Assembly: GCA_050181835.1 (NCBI GenBank)
Contig: JBFXCU010000001.1
Span: forward strand, 186,001 to 250,000
Source: CAILZL01 sp050181835
GTDB lineage: Bacteria; Pseudomonadota; Gammaproteobacteria; Steroidobacterales; Steroidobacteraceae
DNA: 64,000 bases
Direction of reading: 5' to 3'
Both the position numbers and the translations under genes were made by a program. The notes beneath the pieces were generated by a model. That model had not been told where the DNA came from, did no database searches, and was given only the letters and a program-made list of their open reading frames with translations. Of this stretch, positions 8,569-17,584 are shown one piece after another (position 1 is the stretch's first letter; every line of letters begins with the position of its first letter).

Positions 8569-10731
8569 TCAGGTTCGCTCCGCTCTAGGTTTTAATCGTC
8601 GTTCCGGAATCCCATCCGCCAACATCACCATAGAATGAGGCTGCAGTAGATAGTGGTTACTTATCATTGGCGGATCGGCCAATACACCATTGACTGCCGT
8701 ATCAAACACCAAGTGCCATCGCGCATTCAGGGCAGGACTAGGCAGAGTAAAAGAGATGACTTCACTGCCAGCATTGCACAACAAATACATATGACCATGC
8801 GCCTCACCATTCAGATCAAGGAACGCCTGTCCGATCAATACACCAATACATCGTGCAAAAGGATCGTGCCACTCATCAGCATCCAGCTCATGCCCAGCAG
8901 GATGCCGCCAGCTAATATCCTTATGCTCATGGCCATGTCCTCGCGCACCCTTCAGAAAGGTATCGCGACGTAGCCCGGGGCTGTGCTTGCGTAAATGGAT
9001 CACTTGTTTGACAAACTCCAGCAAGTCAGCATTCCGTTGCAGCAACGACCAATCCATCCAGTTGATAGGGTTGTCCTGACAATAGGCATTGTTATTTCCC
9101 TGCTGAGTACGACCCAACTCGTCACCCGCACATAGCATGGGGACACCTTGTGAACACAACAAGGTAGCCAGCAAGTTACGTACTTGCTGTTTGCGCAGTT
9201 GCGTTATGGATGCGTCCGTTGTCTCGCCTTCAACACCACAGTTCCAGCTTAAATTGTGGCTATGTCCATCACGGTTATCTTCTTGGTTAGCGAGGTTGTG
9301 TTTGTCGTTATAACTCACCAAGTCTTGAAGACTGAAGCCATCATGGCAGGTGATGAAATTAAGACTAGCTGTTGGTTTTCGACCTGCGCTACGAAACAAA
9401 TCACTGGAGCCAGCAAAGCGTTCGGCAAAGCCGCCGCGATTACCTGAATTGCCACGCCAGAAACCACGCATGGTGTCGCGATATGAATCGTTCCACTCCG
9501 CCCAACCAGAGGGAAAGCGCCCAAGCTGGTAACCATCATAACCAACATCCCATGGCTCGGCCAATAGTTTGATATAGCGCAGAGCAGGTTCTTGCTTGAG
9601 CATCTGGAAAAATCGCGCTTCGGTACTGAAGTGATGTTCGTCGCGACCGAGTACCGGCGCCAGATCGAAGCGAAAACCATCAACGCGCATTTCTTCAACC
9701 CAGTAACACAGACTGTCAATGACCATTTGCGAAGTTGCTGGGTGATGCACGGCAACAGTATTACCACAGCCACTACGATTAACGTAGTAGCGTGGCTGTT
9801 CATACTGTAACGCGTAGTAAGCTGAATTATCCAGACCACGCCAGCTCAGCGTGGAGCCCAACTCACTCCCTTCAGCAGTGTGATTGAACACCACATCTAG
9901 AATGACCTCGATACCGGCCGCATGTAATGCACGCACCATGGTCTTGAATTCAATCACCGCATCTGCCGGTCGTGATGCGTAAGCACGCGCTGGTGCTGAC
10001 CACGCCAATGAATTGTAACCCCAGTAGTTACTGAGTCCTTTTTTGGCAAGGAATTCTTCGCTAACAAATTCCTGCACTGGCAAGAGTTCAACAGCAGTAA
10101 TGCCCAGTTGCTGCAAGTAAGCAATGGCCGCCGGATGCGCCATACCTAGATAAGTACCGCGTAACGCCTCGGGAATTTCTGGATGTAGTTGCGTAAAGCC
10201 CTTGACGTGCAACTCATACATAACCGTATCACGCCACGGTACGGCAGGGGGATGGTCGCTCTGCCACTCAAAAGCATTGTCAATGACAACGCTTTTCGGC
10301 ACATAGGGCGCACTGTCTTCCGTACTAGCGACATCATCGGTTTCAACGCCAGAGTAACCCGATAGCGCTGCATGCCATTGCACCTCACCGTGCAACAGTC
10401 GCGCATACGGATCAATTAACAGCTTCGAGGGGTTACATCGCAATCCACGCGCTGGTTGATACTCACCATACACGCGCCAACCGTACAACAAGCCAGCATG
10501 GCCCCAAGGCATAGGCAGAAACCCATGCCACACTCCAGCAGTGTGCGTCGGTAAAGGTAGCCGATACAATTCGGTCTGACCTTCTGCATCAAACACACAG
10601 AGCTCAATACGCTCAGCACAACTGGAAAACACCGCAAAGTTGATGCCTTGCGCATGCAGGGTGGCCCCTAGCGGTAGTGGCTCGCCACGACTGAGTTCAT
10701 GTGGACGGTGCTGTAAATCATCGGTTATCAA
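8569..10731 (-). CDS. glgX: Glycogen debranching enzyme GlgX
   Basis: A 720-residue GH13 isoamylase-type enzyme that hydrolyses alpha-1,6 branches in glycogen limit dextrin. An N-terminal CBM48-like sandwich (GATLHAQGINFAVFSSCAE) precedes the barrel. The GH13 regions are visible: VILDVVFNHT, GFRFDLAPVLG (nucleophile Asp), LLAEPWDVG (acid/base Glu) and FITCHDGFSL. The open frame starts with TTG at 10731, with GGAA 8 nt upstream; no better ATG is in frame near the conserved start. It lies between glgB and malQ, same strand, consistent with one operon. Confidence 0.93.
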   Translation of the reverse strand: MITDDLQHRPHELSRGEPLPLGATLHAQGINFAVFSSCAERIELCVFDAEGQTELYRLPLPTHTAGVWHGFLPMPWGHAGLLYGWRVYGEYQPARGLRCNPSKLLIDPYARLLHGEVQWHAALSGYSGVETDDVASTEDSAPYVPKSVVIDNAFEWQSDHPPAVPWRDTVMYELHVKGFTQLHPEIPEALRGTYLGMAHPAAIAYLQQLGITAVELLPVQEFVSEEFLAKKGLSNYWGYNSLAWSAPARAYASRPADAVIEFKTMVRALHAAGIEVILDVVFNHTAEGSELGSTLSWRGLDNSAYYALQYEQPRYYVNRSGCGNTVAVHHPATSQMVIDSLCYWVEEMRVDGFRFDLAPVLGRDEHHFSTEARFFQMLKQEPALRYIKLLAEPWDVGYDGYQLGRFPSGWAEWNDSYRDTMRGFWRGNSGNRGGFAERFAGSSDLFRSAGRKPTASLNFITCHDGFSLQDLVSYNDKHNLANQEDNRDGHSHNLSWNCGVEGETTDASITQLRKQQVRNLLATLLCSQGVPMLCAGDELGRTQQGNNNAYCQDNPINWMDWSLLQRNADLLEFVKQVIHLRKHSPGLRRDTFLKGARGHGHEHKDISWRHPAGHELDADEWHDPFARCIGVLIGQAFLDLNGEAHGHMYLLCNAGSEVISFTLPSPALNARWHLVFDTAVNGVLADPPMISNHYLLQPHSMVMLADGIPERRLKPRAERT

Positions 10732-10773
10732 AATTAAATTCCAAACCCAAGTTGGCGGATGCGGCTGACAATC

Positions 10774-12981
10774 TCAACCACGCTGCCAGAAAGTAACCGC
10801 CAGTGGTGGCAAATGTACACGGATGCGTTGTGTAAAACCGGCCCATGATTCAGCTTCGGAATCTATGGTGTACTGATTGCTGTAGCCAGAACCGCCCCAA
10901 GCGGGGTCGTCACTATCCAGCAGCTTGCGATATCGGCCCGCCAGCGGCACACCCAGCAAGTAACTTTCTCGCGGTACGGGAGTGCAGTTGAACACACAGA
11001 GCAATGGCTCAGAATCAGCACTAGCACGGCGCACAAAGGCGAATACGCTGTCATTGGCATTATTCAGATCCACCCACTGGAAACCTTGCCAGTCACTATC
11101 ACTAGCATGCAACTCAGCGCGCTCGCGATAAATAAAGTTCATAGTTCTGCACCAGTCACGTAAACCACGATGATTAGTATGTTCCAATAATGCCCAGTCC
11201 AACTGTTCCTGACTGCGCCACTCATGCCACTGACCAAATTCGCCACCCATGAACAACAGCTTCTTACCAGGATGTGCCGTCATATAACCCAGCAACAAGC
11301 GTAATCCAGCACGTTGCTGCCATTCATCACCCGGCATTTTGCTGAGCAAAGATCGCTTGCCATGCACAACCTCATCATGTGACAGCGGCAACATGAATTG
11401 CTCTGAAAAGGCATATACCATCGAAAAGGTAATCAGATTGTGTTCGTAGCGGCGATAGATGGGATTTTTTTCCATATAACGCAGCGTGTCGTTCATCCAG
11501 CCCATATTCCATTTAAGACCAAAGCCTAGTCCACCCAAATGAACGGGTTGGGTCACGCCCGGAAATGCCGTGGATTCTTCAGCAATCATCAGCACCCCTG
11601 GAAAGTAATGCCCCACCGCCCAATTAAGTTGCTTGAGAAACTCAATAGCTTCGATGTTCTCGCGACCACCATATTTATTAGGTATCCACTCACCTGCATT
11701 ACGGCTGTAATCCAGATACAACATCGATGCCACCGCATCGACACGCAGGCCATCAATGTGAAATTGCTCCATCCAGTACAGGGCATTTGCCACCAGGAAA
11801 TTGCGCACTTCGTGACGACCATAATTAAAAACATGTGTGCCCCATTCCTGATGTTCACCCTGACGTGCATCCGCATGCTCATATAGAGCTGAACCATCAA
11901 ACTGACGCAGACCATGCTCGTCTTTAGGAAAGTGAGCTGGCACCCAGTCCATTAGCACGCCAATTCCGGCCTGATGGCAACGATCTACAAATACGCGGAA
12001 CTCCAATGGTGATCCATGCCGCGCTGTCGGTGCGTAGTAGCCAGTTACCTGATAGCCCCAAGAATCATCGAAGGGGTGCTCAGCCACCCCCATTAATTCG
12101 ATATGGGTATAGCCCAAGTCCTGCACATAGGGAATCAGCTGATCAGCCAGTTCCAGCCAGCTGTAGTAACCGCCATCAGCACGCTTACGCCACGAGCCAG
12201 GATGCACTTCATACGCATTGACAGGTGAGGTGTGATGCTGCCAATTACCACGTTGCTCCAACCAAGCTGCATCATGCCACTTGTATGCATCCAAACTGTT
12301 AACAATGCTGGCTGTTTCCGGGCGTAGCTGCATTTGTAAACCATAGGGATCAGATTTGAGCAACACCCTGCCACCGTGAGTACGAATTTCGAGCTTGTAC
12401 AAATCGCCAACGCCGATACCAGGTACAAATAATTCCCAGATACCTGACCCCGCCAATGCCTGTAACACATGGCGACGACCATCCCAAAAATTAAAATCGC
12501 CAACCACACTGACACGTTGTGCATTCGGTGCCCACACCGCAAACCTCACACCACTTACGCCCTCAAGTACTTCAGGGTGTGCACCCAGCTTGCGATACAA
12601 TGCGTGATGGTTACCCTCACCAAACAGATGTAGATCCAGATCAGACAGTTGCGGGGAAAAATAGTAGGGATCGTGCTTGATCAGCTCGGTGCCATCACGA
12701 TAACGTACCAGCAAGCGATATGGCACCAGCGGTCGACGGTAGTTGACGCGTCCTTCAAACAGCCCCGCCGGGTGCAACTGTGCCAAAGGTCGAGCCGCTG
12801 ATGCCGCCTCATCTTCCCAGAAAATCGACACACCAAACGCATCACGCTCCAGTACTCGCACCAGCACCAACGGCTGATCCTGCTCACGTACCAGTTCGTG
12901 ATAGCCCAGCAACGAGCGTGGCTCACTGCAAGTAGCATTGATCAGATCGGCGATCTGGGTAGCATTCAGGGTTGTTGACAT
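10774..12981 (-). CDS. glgB: 1,4-alpha-glucan branching enzyme
   Basis: A 735-residue GH13 branching enzyme that makes alpha-1,6 branches in glycogen. The long bacterial form: N1 module (about 1-110), CBM48 (VRFAVWAPNAQRVSVVGDFN) and the barrel with VLMDWVPAHFP, LRVDAVASM (nucleophile Asp), MIAEEST (acid/base Glu) and LPLSHDEVVHG. The ATG at 12981 is chosen because it has GGAG 9 nt upstream. An in-frame ATG at 13017 would add 12 residues, but those are exactly the translation of a perfect palindrome and no ribosome binding site precedes it. No glgA or glgC lies in the window, so synthesis of the linear chain is encoded elsewhere. Confidence 0.95.
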   Translation of the reverse strand: MSTTLNATQIADLINATCSEPRSLLGYHELVREQDQPLVLVRVLERDAFGVSIFWEDEAASAARPLAQLHPAGLFEGRVNYRRPLVPYRLLVRYRDGTELIKHDPYYFSPQLSDLDLHLFGEGNHHALYRKLGAHPEVLEGVSGVRFAVWAPNAQRVSVVGDFNFWDGRRHVLQALAGSGIWELFVPGIGVGDLYKLEIRTHGGRVLLKSDPYGLQMQLRPETASIVNSLDAYKWHDAAWLEQRGNWQHHTSPVNAYEVHPGSWRKRADGGYYSWLELADQLIPYVQDLGYTHIELMGVAEHPFDDSWGYQVTGYYAPTARHGSPLEFRVFVDRCHQAGIGVLMDWVPAHFPKDEHGLRQFDGSALYEHADARQGEHQEWGTHVFNYGRHEVRNFLVANALYWMEQFHIDGLRVDAVASMLYLDYSRNAGEWIPNKYGGRENIEAIEFLKQLNWAVGHYFPGVLMIAEESTAFPGVTQPVHLGGLGFGLKWNMGWMNDTLRYMEKNPIYRRYEHNLITFSMVYAFSEQFMLPLSHDEVVHGKRSLLSKMPGDEWQQRAGLRLLLGYMTAHPGKKLLFMGGEFGQWHEWRSQEQLDWALLEHTNHRGLRDWCRTMNFIYRERAELHASDSDWQGFQWVDLNNANDSVFAFVRRASADSEPLLCVFNCTPVPRESYLLGVPLAGRYRKLLDSDDPAWGGSGYSNQYTIDSEAESWAGFTQRIRVHLPPLAVTFWQRG

Positions 12982-13017
12982 GAAACTAAGCTCCGCTATA
13001 GCGGAGCTTAGTTTCAT
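12980..13017 (-). promoter_or_regulatory. Perfect 38-nt palindrome enclosing the glgB ribosome binding site
   Basis: A 17-bp perfect stem with a TATA tetraloop, read identically on both strands. In the mRNA sense the 3' arm contains GGAG, the likely Shine-Dalgarno for the glgB ATG at 12981, and the arm ends inside that start codon; the 5' arm would pair with it. No T run follows, so it is not a usual terminator. It could be an mRNA hairpin limiting glgB translation or a DNA operator; the sequence alone cannot tell these apart. Confidence 0.7.
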
Positions 13018-13075
13018 TCACATTGATCGTGCTACGCAAGCAATTCAGCGAATCACATGCACCAGACAGTCATTA

Positions 13076-15385
13076 TCAGACAGCGATGTTCAATCTGGTA
13101 GCCGTCATTTCGATATTTGCCATGTTCGGAGGACTGTCTGTTTTTGCCGTCACGCTGCGTTCGAGTAGCTCGCGCAGCACACTTTCCAATGGCTCAGGAC
13201 GTCCAATGGCATATCCCTGCGCATCATCAACACCCAATCCCTCGATCACCTTTTTGATGGCCTCGCTCTCGATACACTCGGCAGTAGTGGTGAGCTTCAT
13301 GGCCTTGGTCAGCTCAACCACCGCCTTGACCATCGCCTGCGAACGTTCATTGCTGGCGACATCGCGAATCAATGACCCGTCGATCTTCACACAGCTGACT
13401 GGCATAGATTGCAGATAGGAAAGAGATGACAATCCCTTGCCAAAGTCATCAAGGGCAATCTCATGGCCCATATCACGCAGCTTGCGCATCATAGATTCGG
13501 CACGCACGATATTGGAGACTGCAGCAGTTTCAGTCAGTTCAAACGAAATCAGCGATGCAGGCAAATTTGCATCACGCAATTTCGCTATAAGGAAATCCAA
13601 GAACTCATCATCGCCGACAGATTGTCCGGACAGGTTAATGGCAAAACTTGCCCCCACCAACGCCAACTGTGGCGATGCAGCTGAGATCAAGTTCAACACA
13701 TAATTCACTACCCAGCGATCAATAGCCGTACCCAACTGGTAACGCTCAGCGGCCATGAAAAACTTGTCCGGCGTAATCATCTCGCCATCCATATCCGTCA
13801 TGCGCAGTAACAGCTCATACTTCGCGCGCGGCCCACTACCGTGAACATCACTCAGTGCCACAATGGGCTGCGCCACCATGCGGAACCGATCATGTTCAAG
13901 TGCTTCACGTATTGAACCAATCAACCCCACATCTTCGACACGACGAATGATGCTGAAATCGGCATCAGCACAAACCTCAACACGACCCCTACCGCGATCC
14001 TTGGCAGCCTTGCAGGCTGCTTCAGCACTGGCAAGCGCATGTGACAACGGATGATCACTGGCCTGTATCTGTGACAAGCCAAAGCTCGCGCTCACTTCCA
14101 GCTTCTTGCTGCCAACGGAATAACTCAACTGACGCACGGAACAGCATAATTTTTCTGCCAGATGCGTCGCCGCACCAATTTCCATGTCTTGCAGGAACAA
14201 AGCAAACCGATCTCCAGATATTTTGGCGGCGGCTATTTTTGGACTGATGGCTTCGCGAATAACCGTAGCAATGCGCGCAATAATTGCATCGCCGACATGC
14301 ATACCGAAAATGTCATTAATCACATGCAATCTATCAATGTCTGCATAGATTACAAAATGCCCGGTGGGCGCGTCGTTACCGGCATCCTGCCGTAATACCT
14401 CAGTAGCGCGTTTTTCCAATGCACCACGGGTAAGTAGGCCCGTAGCTGAGTCATAAGAATTCAGTAATATTTGCGTAACTCGCCGCGACAACAACTCGAC
14501 CAGATGAATTTCTCGCAGAGAAAAATCGTCAGCGTTGTCTGGCTTGAAAAATACCAATATGCCCACAACTTGCTGCGCAGTACTTAACACTGGACAAGTA
14601 ATAATCTTGTGGCCCAGATTGGCTAATGGCCCAGTACTAATACGATTATTCAAACTAATCGTGCGACGCTGTACCTGCGCTAACGCAAATAAATGCCGAT
14701 GCGTTCTACTCAGTAAACCAGAACCCTCCTGCGGAGCGAGATCGGCAGCAGCACGATAAACCGCAATATTCTTTTCTGGCACCAAAAGAGCACCCAGCGA
14801 ACACTGCAAATGCCCAAGACAAGCTGTCACCAACCGCACAAAATTATCAGCACCATGCTGCCCACGATCAAGCGAACTGGTCTCATCCAGCAACAAAGTC
14901 AGATCCTTGTCGCGCAGGCGAATATCACGCTGCAAGTTTTCAATACTGTATTGACTACCCAACTCACGTCGCAACACGCTCAACGCCGGGCCCAGCATAC
15001 GGGTAAGCGATGCAGCGATGCGGGAGGTATCACTGGTCGGCTCACACGTGATGACCACCACGCCCAGCAACGGCTGATCTGCCTCCTGGATGGGTAACAA
15101 ACAAACCGTTTCTCCACTCAGCACTGTGGCGCTGGGTGGCATCACAGCATTGCGACACTGATCGCAATAATCCTGCACTAGCTGATGTAGCTCACTTGAC
15201 TCACAGGAATCAATTGCCCATAACTGCAAAGCAGTACGATCATAAATGGCGATGTTGTGCGCACGCGGCTGCAACATGCGTAGCAACTGTCCATAGGGAT
15301 CGAGAGAAGTGGGTGCAACTTCAGGCGCTCCCGCCAAACTAAGCAGAGTCTCACCCGGTGCTTTTGTTGAAAATTCCTTGTTCAT
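13076..15385 (-). CDS. GGDEF-EAL protein, probable c-di-GMP phosphodiesterase
   Basis: A 769-residue protein with two GAF-like regions (about 30-150 and 170-300), a GGDEF domain (about 310-460) and an EAL domain (about 500-760). The cyclase signature reads SGDRF near residue 387 in place of GGDEF, so cyclase activity is unlikely. The EAL domain looks intact: YELLLRM for the EAL motif, INLSGQ, FELTETA, DDFGKGLSS, VKIDG, AECIES and QGYAIGRP, so it should hydrolyse c-di-GMP to pGpG. No membrane segment is evident. It lies directly upstream of glgB on the same strand with 94 bp between, suggesting a link between c-di-GMP and glycogen (inference). Confidence 0.88.
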   Translation of the reverse strand: MNKEFSTKAPGETLLSLAGAPEVAPTSLDPYGQLLRMLQPRAHNIAIYDRTALQLWAIDSCESSELHQLVQDYCDQCRNAVMPPSATVLSGETVCLLPIQEADQPLLGVVVITCEPTSDTSRIAASLTRMLGPALSVLRRELGSQYSIENLQRDIRLRDKDLTLLLDETSSLDRGQHGADNFVRLVTACLGHLQCSLGALLVPEKNIAVYRAAADLAPQEGSGLLSRTHRHLFALAQVQRRTISLNNRISTGPLANLGHKIITCPVLSTAQQVVGILVFFKPDNADDFSLREIHLVELLSRRVTQILLNSYDSATGLLTRGALEKRATEVLRQDAGNDAPTGHFVIYADIDRLHVINDIFGMHVGDAIIARIATVIREAISPKIAAAKISGDRFALFLQDMEIGAATHLAEKLCCSVRQLSYSVGSKKLEVSASFGLSQIQASDHPLSHALASAEAACKAAKDRGRGRVEVCADADFSIIRRVEDVGLIGSIREALEHDRFRMVAQPIVALSDVHGSGPRAKYELLLRMTDMDGEMITPDKFFMAAERYQLGTAIDRWVVNYVLNLISAASPQLALVGASFAINLSGQSVGDDEFLDFLIAKLRDANLPASLISFELTETAAVSNIVRAESMMRKLRDMGHEIALDDFGKGLSSLSYLQSMPVSCVKIDGSLIRDVASNERSQAMVKAVVELTKAMKLTTTAECIESEAIKKVIEGLGVDDAQGYAIGRPEPLESVLRELLERSVTAKTDSPPNMANIEMTATRLNIAV

Positions 15386-15417
15386 ATCCTGCGAACTTAC
15401 GAAGGCTGTATTTAATA

Positions 15418-15442
15418 TTTACTGATGCTAACGATCAGTAAA
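15418..15442 (-). promoter_or_regulatory. Inverted repeat in the GGDEF-EAL gene promoter region
   Basis: TTTACTGA and TCAGTAAA form a perfect 8-bp inverted repeat with 9 bp between, about 33-57 bp upstream of the start. The half-site spacing of about 17 bp centre to centre and the AT-rich TATTAA next to it suit an operator for a dimeric regulator overlapping a promoter. No regulator family can be named. Confidence 0.35.
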
Positions 15443-15571
15443 TTGACAATCGTGCTCCAGTTAACAATCTGCAAACGTACCGTGCGAGACTCATGGAAGC
15501 ATGCGCACAAAGCACCGAATCCGTCACATTTTCACTAATCGGCAATCGACCGGTAAGCAGGCTTTGTTAAT

Positions 15572-16807
15572 TCAGGGTTTACCTAACCAATCGAGTGGAT
15601 CGACTGGGCTCTTGCCGTTACGTATCTCCAGATAGATGCCGCTACGGCCATTGAGACCCGTATCGCCCGATGCAGATAACACCTCACCACGGACAACCTG
15701 CTCACCCACTTTTTTGAACAATTGTTCATTATGACCATACAGACTCATGATGCCGCCCCCATGGTCCAACACCAGCAACAGGCCAAGACCGGGTAACCAA
15801 TCGGCATACAACACTCGACCGGGTGCTGGCGCACGAACTTCTGCACCTACGCCGGAAGCAATCATCAACCCTTCCCATTTCAGCGGCCCACCAGATCGCA
15901 ACTGACCGAATCGTGCCAGCACTTCACCCTTTAGTGGCCATGGCCACGTACCACGCCCTTTTGCCACGGTTGTTTGCACGTTTCTGTTATCCGCTTTAGC
16001 GCGAGCCGCAGCGGCCGCCCGCTCCATGGCCAAGCGCAACTCAGCCAATAATCGCTCTAGGGTTTTGGCGTCTGACTGCAGTTTGTTTAGCTGCTGATTA
16101 CCCGTTTTCAGCTTGGTTTCAACCTTAACAAGCGTCTTAGCGCGTTTTTGACGGGCCGCTGCAAGATCTTTGGCGCTACGCTCACTGGCGGCCTCCATGC
16201 TGCGCAACTGTTCGGTCTCTTGGACAATACGCTCCTTCAACAGCTCAATATGCGCCAATTGCTCATTGATAGACTGGATATGTTCGGCACGAGCACGGCC
16301 AAAGTAGCCGTAATAACTGACCATACGGCCTAACTGGGCCGGATCTTGTTGATTTAATAACAGTTTGAATTGCTCATTGCGGCCATTCATGTAACTCAAC
16401 CGCAGCTCGCGAGCTAGCGCCTCGCGCTCCAAGTGTATTTTGGCTTCAGCCTGTGACTGCTGGGTTTGCAGTGCCTGCAACTGTTGTTCAACCGCCTGAC
16501 GCTGCGCTCGCACGTCAGCTAGTTCAGCACGAGCTGCCTGAATACTTTCATCGGCCTGTTTGAGCTCTCCGACCAACGAATCACGGCGTTCGGCATCGCT
16601 CTGAATAGATTTGCGCACACTTTCTATGTGCTCACGCACCTGCTTCAGCTCGGTTTCCTTACTCCTGGTGGTGTCGCGGGCCGCCGCCCAACTGGGTTCG
16701 GATAACAGCAATAGGCCAATACTGATCAGCATGGCTCGCAGCACAGGGCTGACTGATATACTGCACGCCCCTTGTTGTTCAAGTTTCAAACTAGAAGTAC
16801 TGCTCAT
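15572..16807 (-). CDS. envC: Murein hydrolase activator EnvC
   Basis: A 411-residue periplasmic protein with a hydrophobic signal segment (MLISIGLLLLSEPSWA), a long coiled coil (about 45-260) and a C-terminal LytM domain. EnvC activates amidases AmiA and AmiB at the division site. The LytM domain keeps YGHNE but lacks the HxxxD zinc ligands (KWEGLMI instead), as in known EnvC proteins, so it acts as an activator and not as a peptidase. The ATG at 16807 overlaps the divergent rhodanese start on the opposite strand. GTG at 16744 or ATG at 16732 would give a shorter, more typical signal peptide and are real alternatives. Confidence 0.88.
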   Translation of the reverse strand: MSSTSSLKLEQQGACSISVSPVLRAMLISIGLLLLSEPSWAAARDTTRSKETELKQVREHIESVRKSIQSDAERRDSLVGELKQADESIQAARAELADVRAQRQAVEQQLQALQTQQSQAEAKIHLEREALARELRLSYMNGRNEQFKLLLNQQDPAQLGRMVSYYGYFGRARAEHIQSINEQLAHIELLKERIVQETEQLRSMEAASERSAKDLAAARQKRAKTLVKVETKLKTGNQQLNKLQSDAKTLERLLAELRLAMERAAAAARAKADNRNVQTTVAKGRGTWPWPLKGEVLARFGQLRSGGPLKWEGLMIASGVGAEVRAPAPGRVLYADWLPGLGLLLVLDHGGGIMSLYGHNEQLFKKVGEQVVRGEVLSASGDTGLNGRSGIYLEIRNGKSPVDPLDWLGKP

Positions 16808-17237
16808 GGATCGCTTTCTGGAATATCTCAATCACCACCCCTATCTCGCGGGTGGCGCACTCATTGTCGCAATAATCGCCATTGGCTTCGAGCTGCGTCA
16901 ACGCTTGCAAGGTGCCAGTGGCATCAGCATCAATCAAGCCATTGCACTACACAACAAAGGTGCACTGATATTGGACGTGCGCAGCGCTGACGAATTCGCC
17001 ACCGGCCACATTGTGGATGCACGCCACATTGTGCTGGATAAACTGGCTGACAGCCTGGATTCAATCAAAAAGTATCGCGAAAAAGTGGTGATCGTCTGCT
17101 GCGAAAGCGGTGCACGTTCGGGTCAAGCTGCTAGCTTGCTCAAGACGCAGGGATATCAGAACGTCTACAACCTCAGTGGCGGCTTGGCAGCTTGGCGGCA
17201 GGACAACCTGCCACTGAGCACCAAAGTCAGCCGCTAG
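16806..17237 (+). CDS. Membrane-anchored rhodanese-like protein (YibN type)
   Basis: A 143-residue protein with an N-terminal membrane helix (about 13-28) and one rhodanese domain. The active-site loop reads CESGARS, with the Cys expected to carry the persulfide; ILDVRSADEFATGHI and LSGGLAAW are the other family motifs. It is the usual neighbour of grxC and secB in gammaproteobacteria, as here. A weak AGAAG lies upstream of the ATG. The start codon shares two bases with the envC ATG on the other strand. The natural sulfur acceptor is unknown. Confidence 0.88.
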   Translation: MDRFLEYLNHHPYLAGGALIVAIIAIGFELRQRLQGASGISINQAIALHNKGALILDVRSADEFATGHIVDARHIVLDKLADSLDSIKKYREKVVIVCCESGARSGQAASLLKTQGYQNVYNLSGGLAAWRQDNLPLSTKVSR

Positions 17238-17254
17238 TCACTCGAGGTTATGCC

Positions 17255-17527
17255 ATGAGCACCCCTGAAATCGTCATGTACAGCACCCACATTTGCCCTT
17301 ATTGCGATCGTGCACGGCAATTGTTTGCACGTAAGAAAATCAATATCAGAGAAATCAAAATCGACGACGACCCCACCCAGCGCGATGTGATGCTGCAGCG
17401 TTCCGGAGGACGCCGCACCGTGCCACAAATTTTTATTGGCGAGCAGCATATTGGCGGCTTTGATGATCTGGCGGCCCTGGATCGCAAGGGAGAACTGAAT
17501 CCCCTGCTGGGTCTGTCACCGCAATAA
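17255..17527 (+). CDS. grxC: Glutaredoxin 3
   Basis: A 90-residue class I glutaredoxin, a cytoplasmic glutathione-dependent disulfide reductase. The dithiol active site CPYC lies at about 14-17, and the glutathione-binding TVPQIFIG and GGFDDL motifs follow. The ATG at 17255 is preceded by GAGG 8 nt upstream; an upstream in-frame start overlaps the rhodanese gene and is less likely. It sits 17 bp after the rhodanese gene and 57 bp before secB, in the conserved grxC-secB-gpsA order. Confidence 0.95.
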   Translation: MSTPEIVMYSTHICPYCDRARQLFARKKINIREIKIDDDPTQRDVMLQRSGGRRTVPQIFIGEQHIGGFDDLAALDRKGELNPLLGLSPQ

Positions 17528-17584
17528 TTTCAACAGACTCACCCTTCGTTTCTTTTAATTTCCTCACAATAGCTAAGGTACATC

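Noticed and set aside
9315..9839. A 174-codon minus-strand frame inside glgX
   Set aside because: It is another frame of glgX, whose catalytic motifs are intact in the chosen frame.
15572..16807. EnvC as a catalytically broken peptidase
   Set aside because: Missing LytM zinc ligands are normal for EnvC, which works as an amidase activator.
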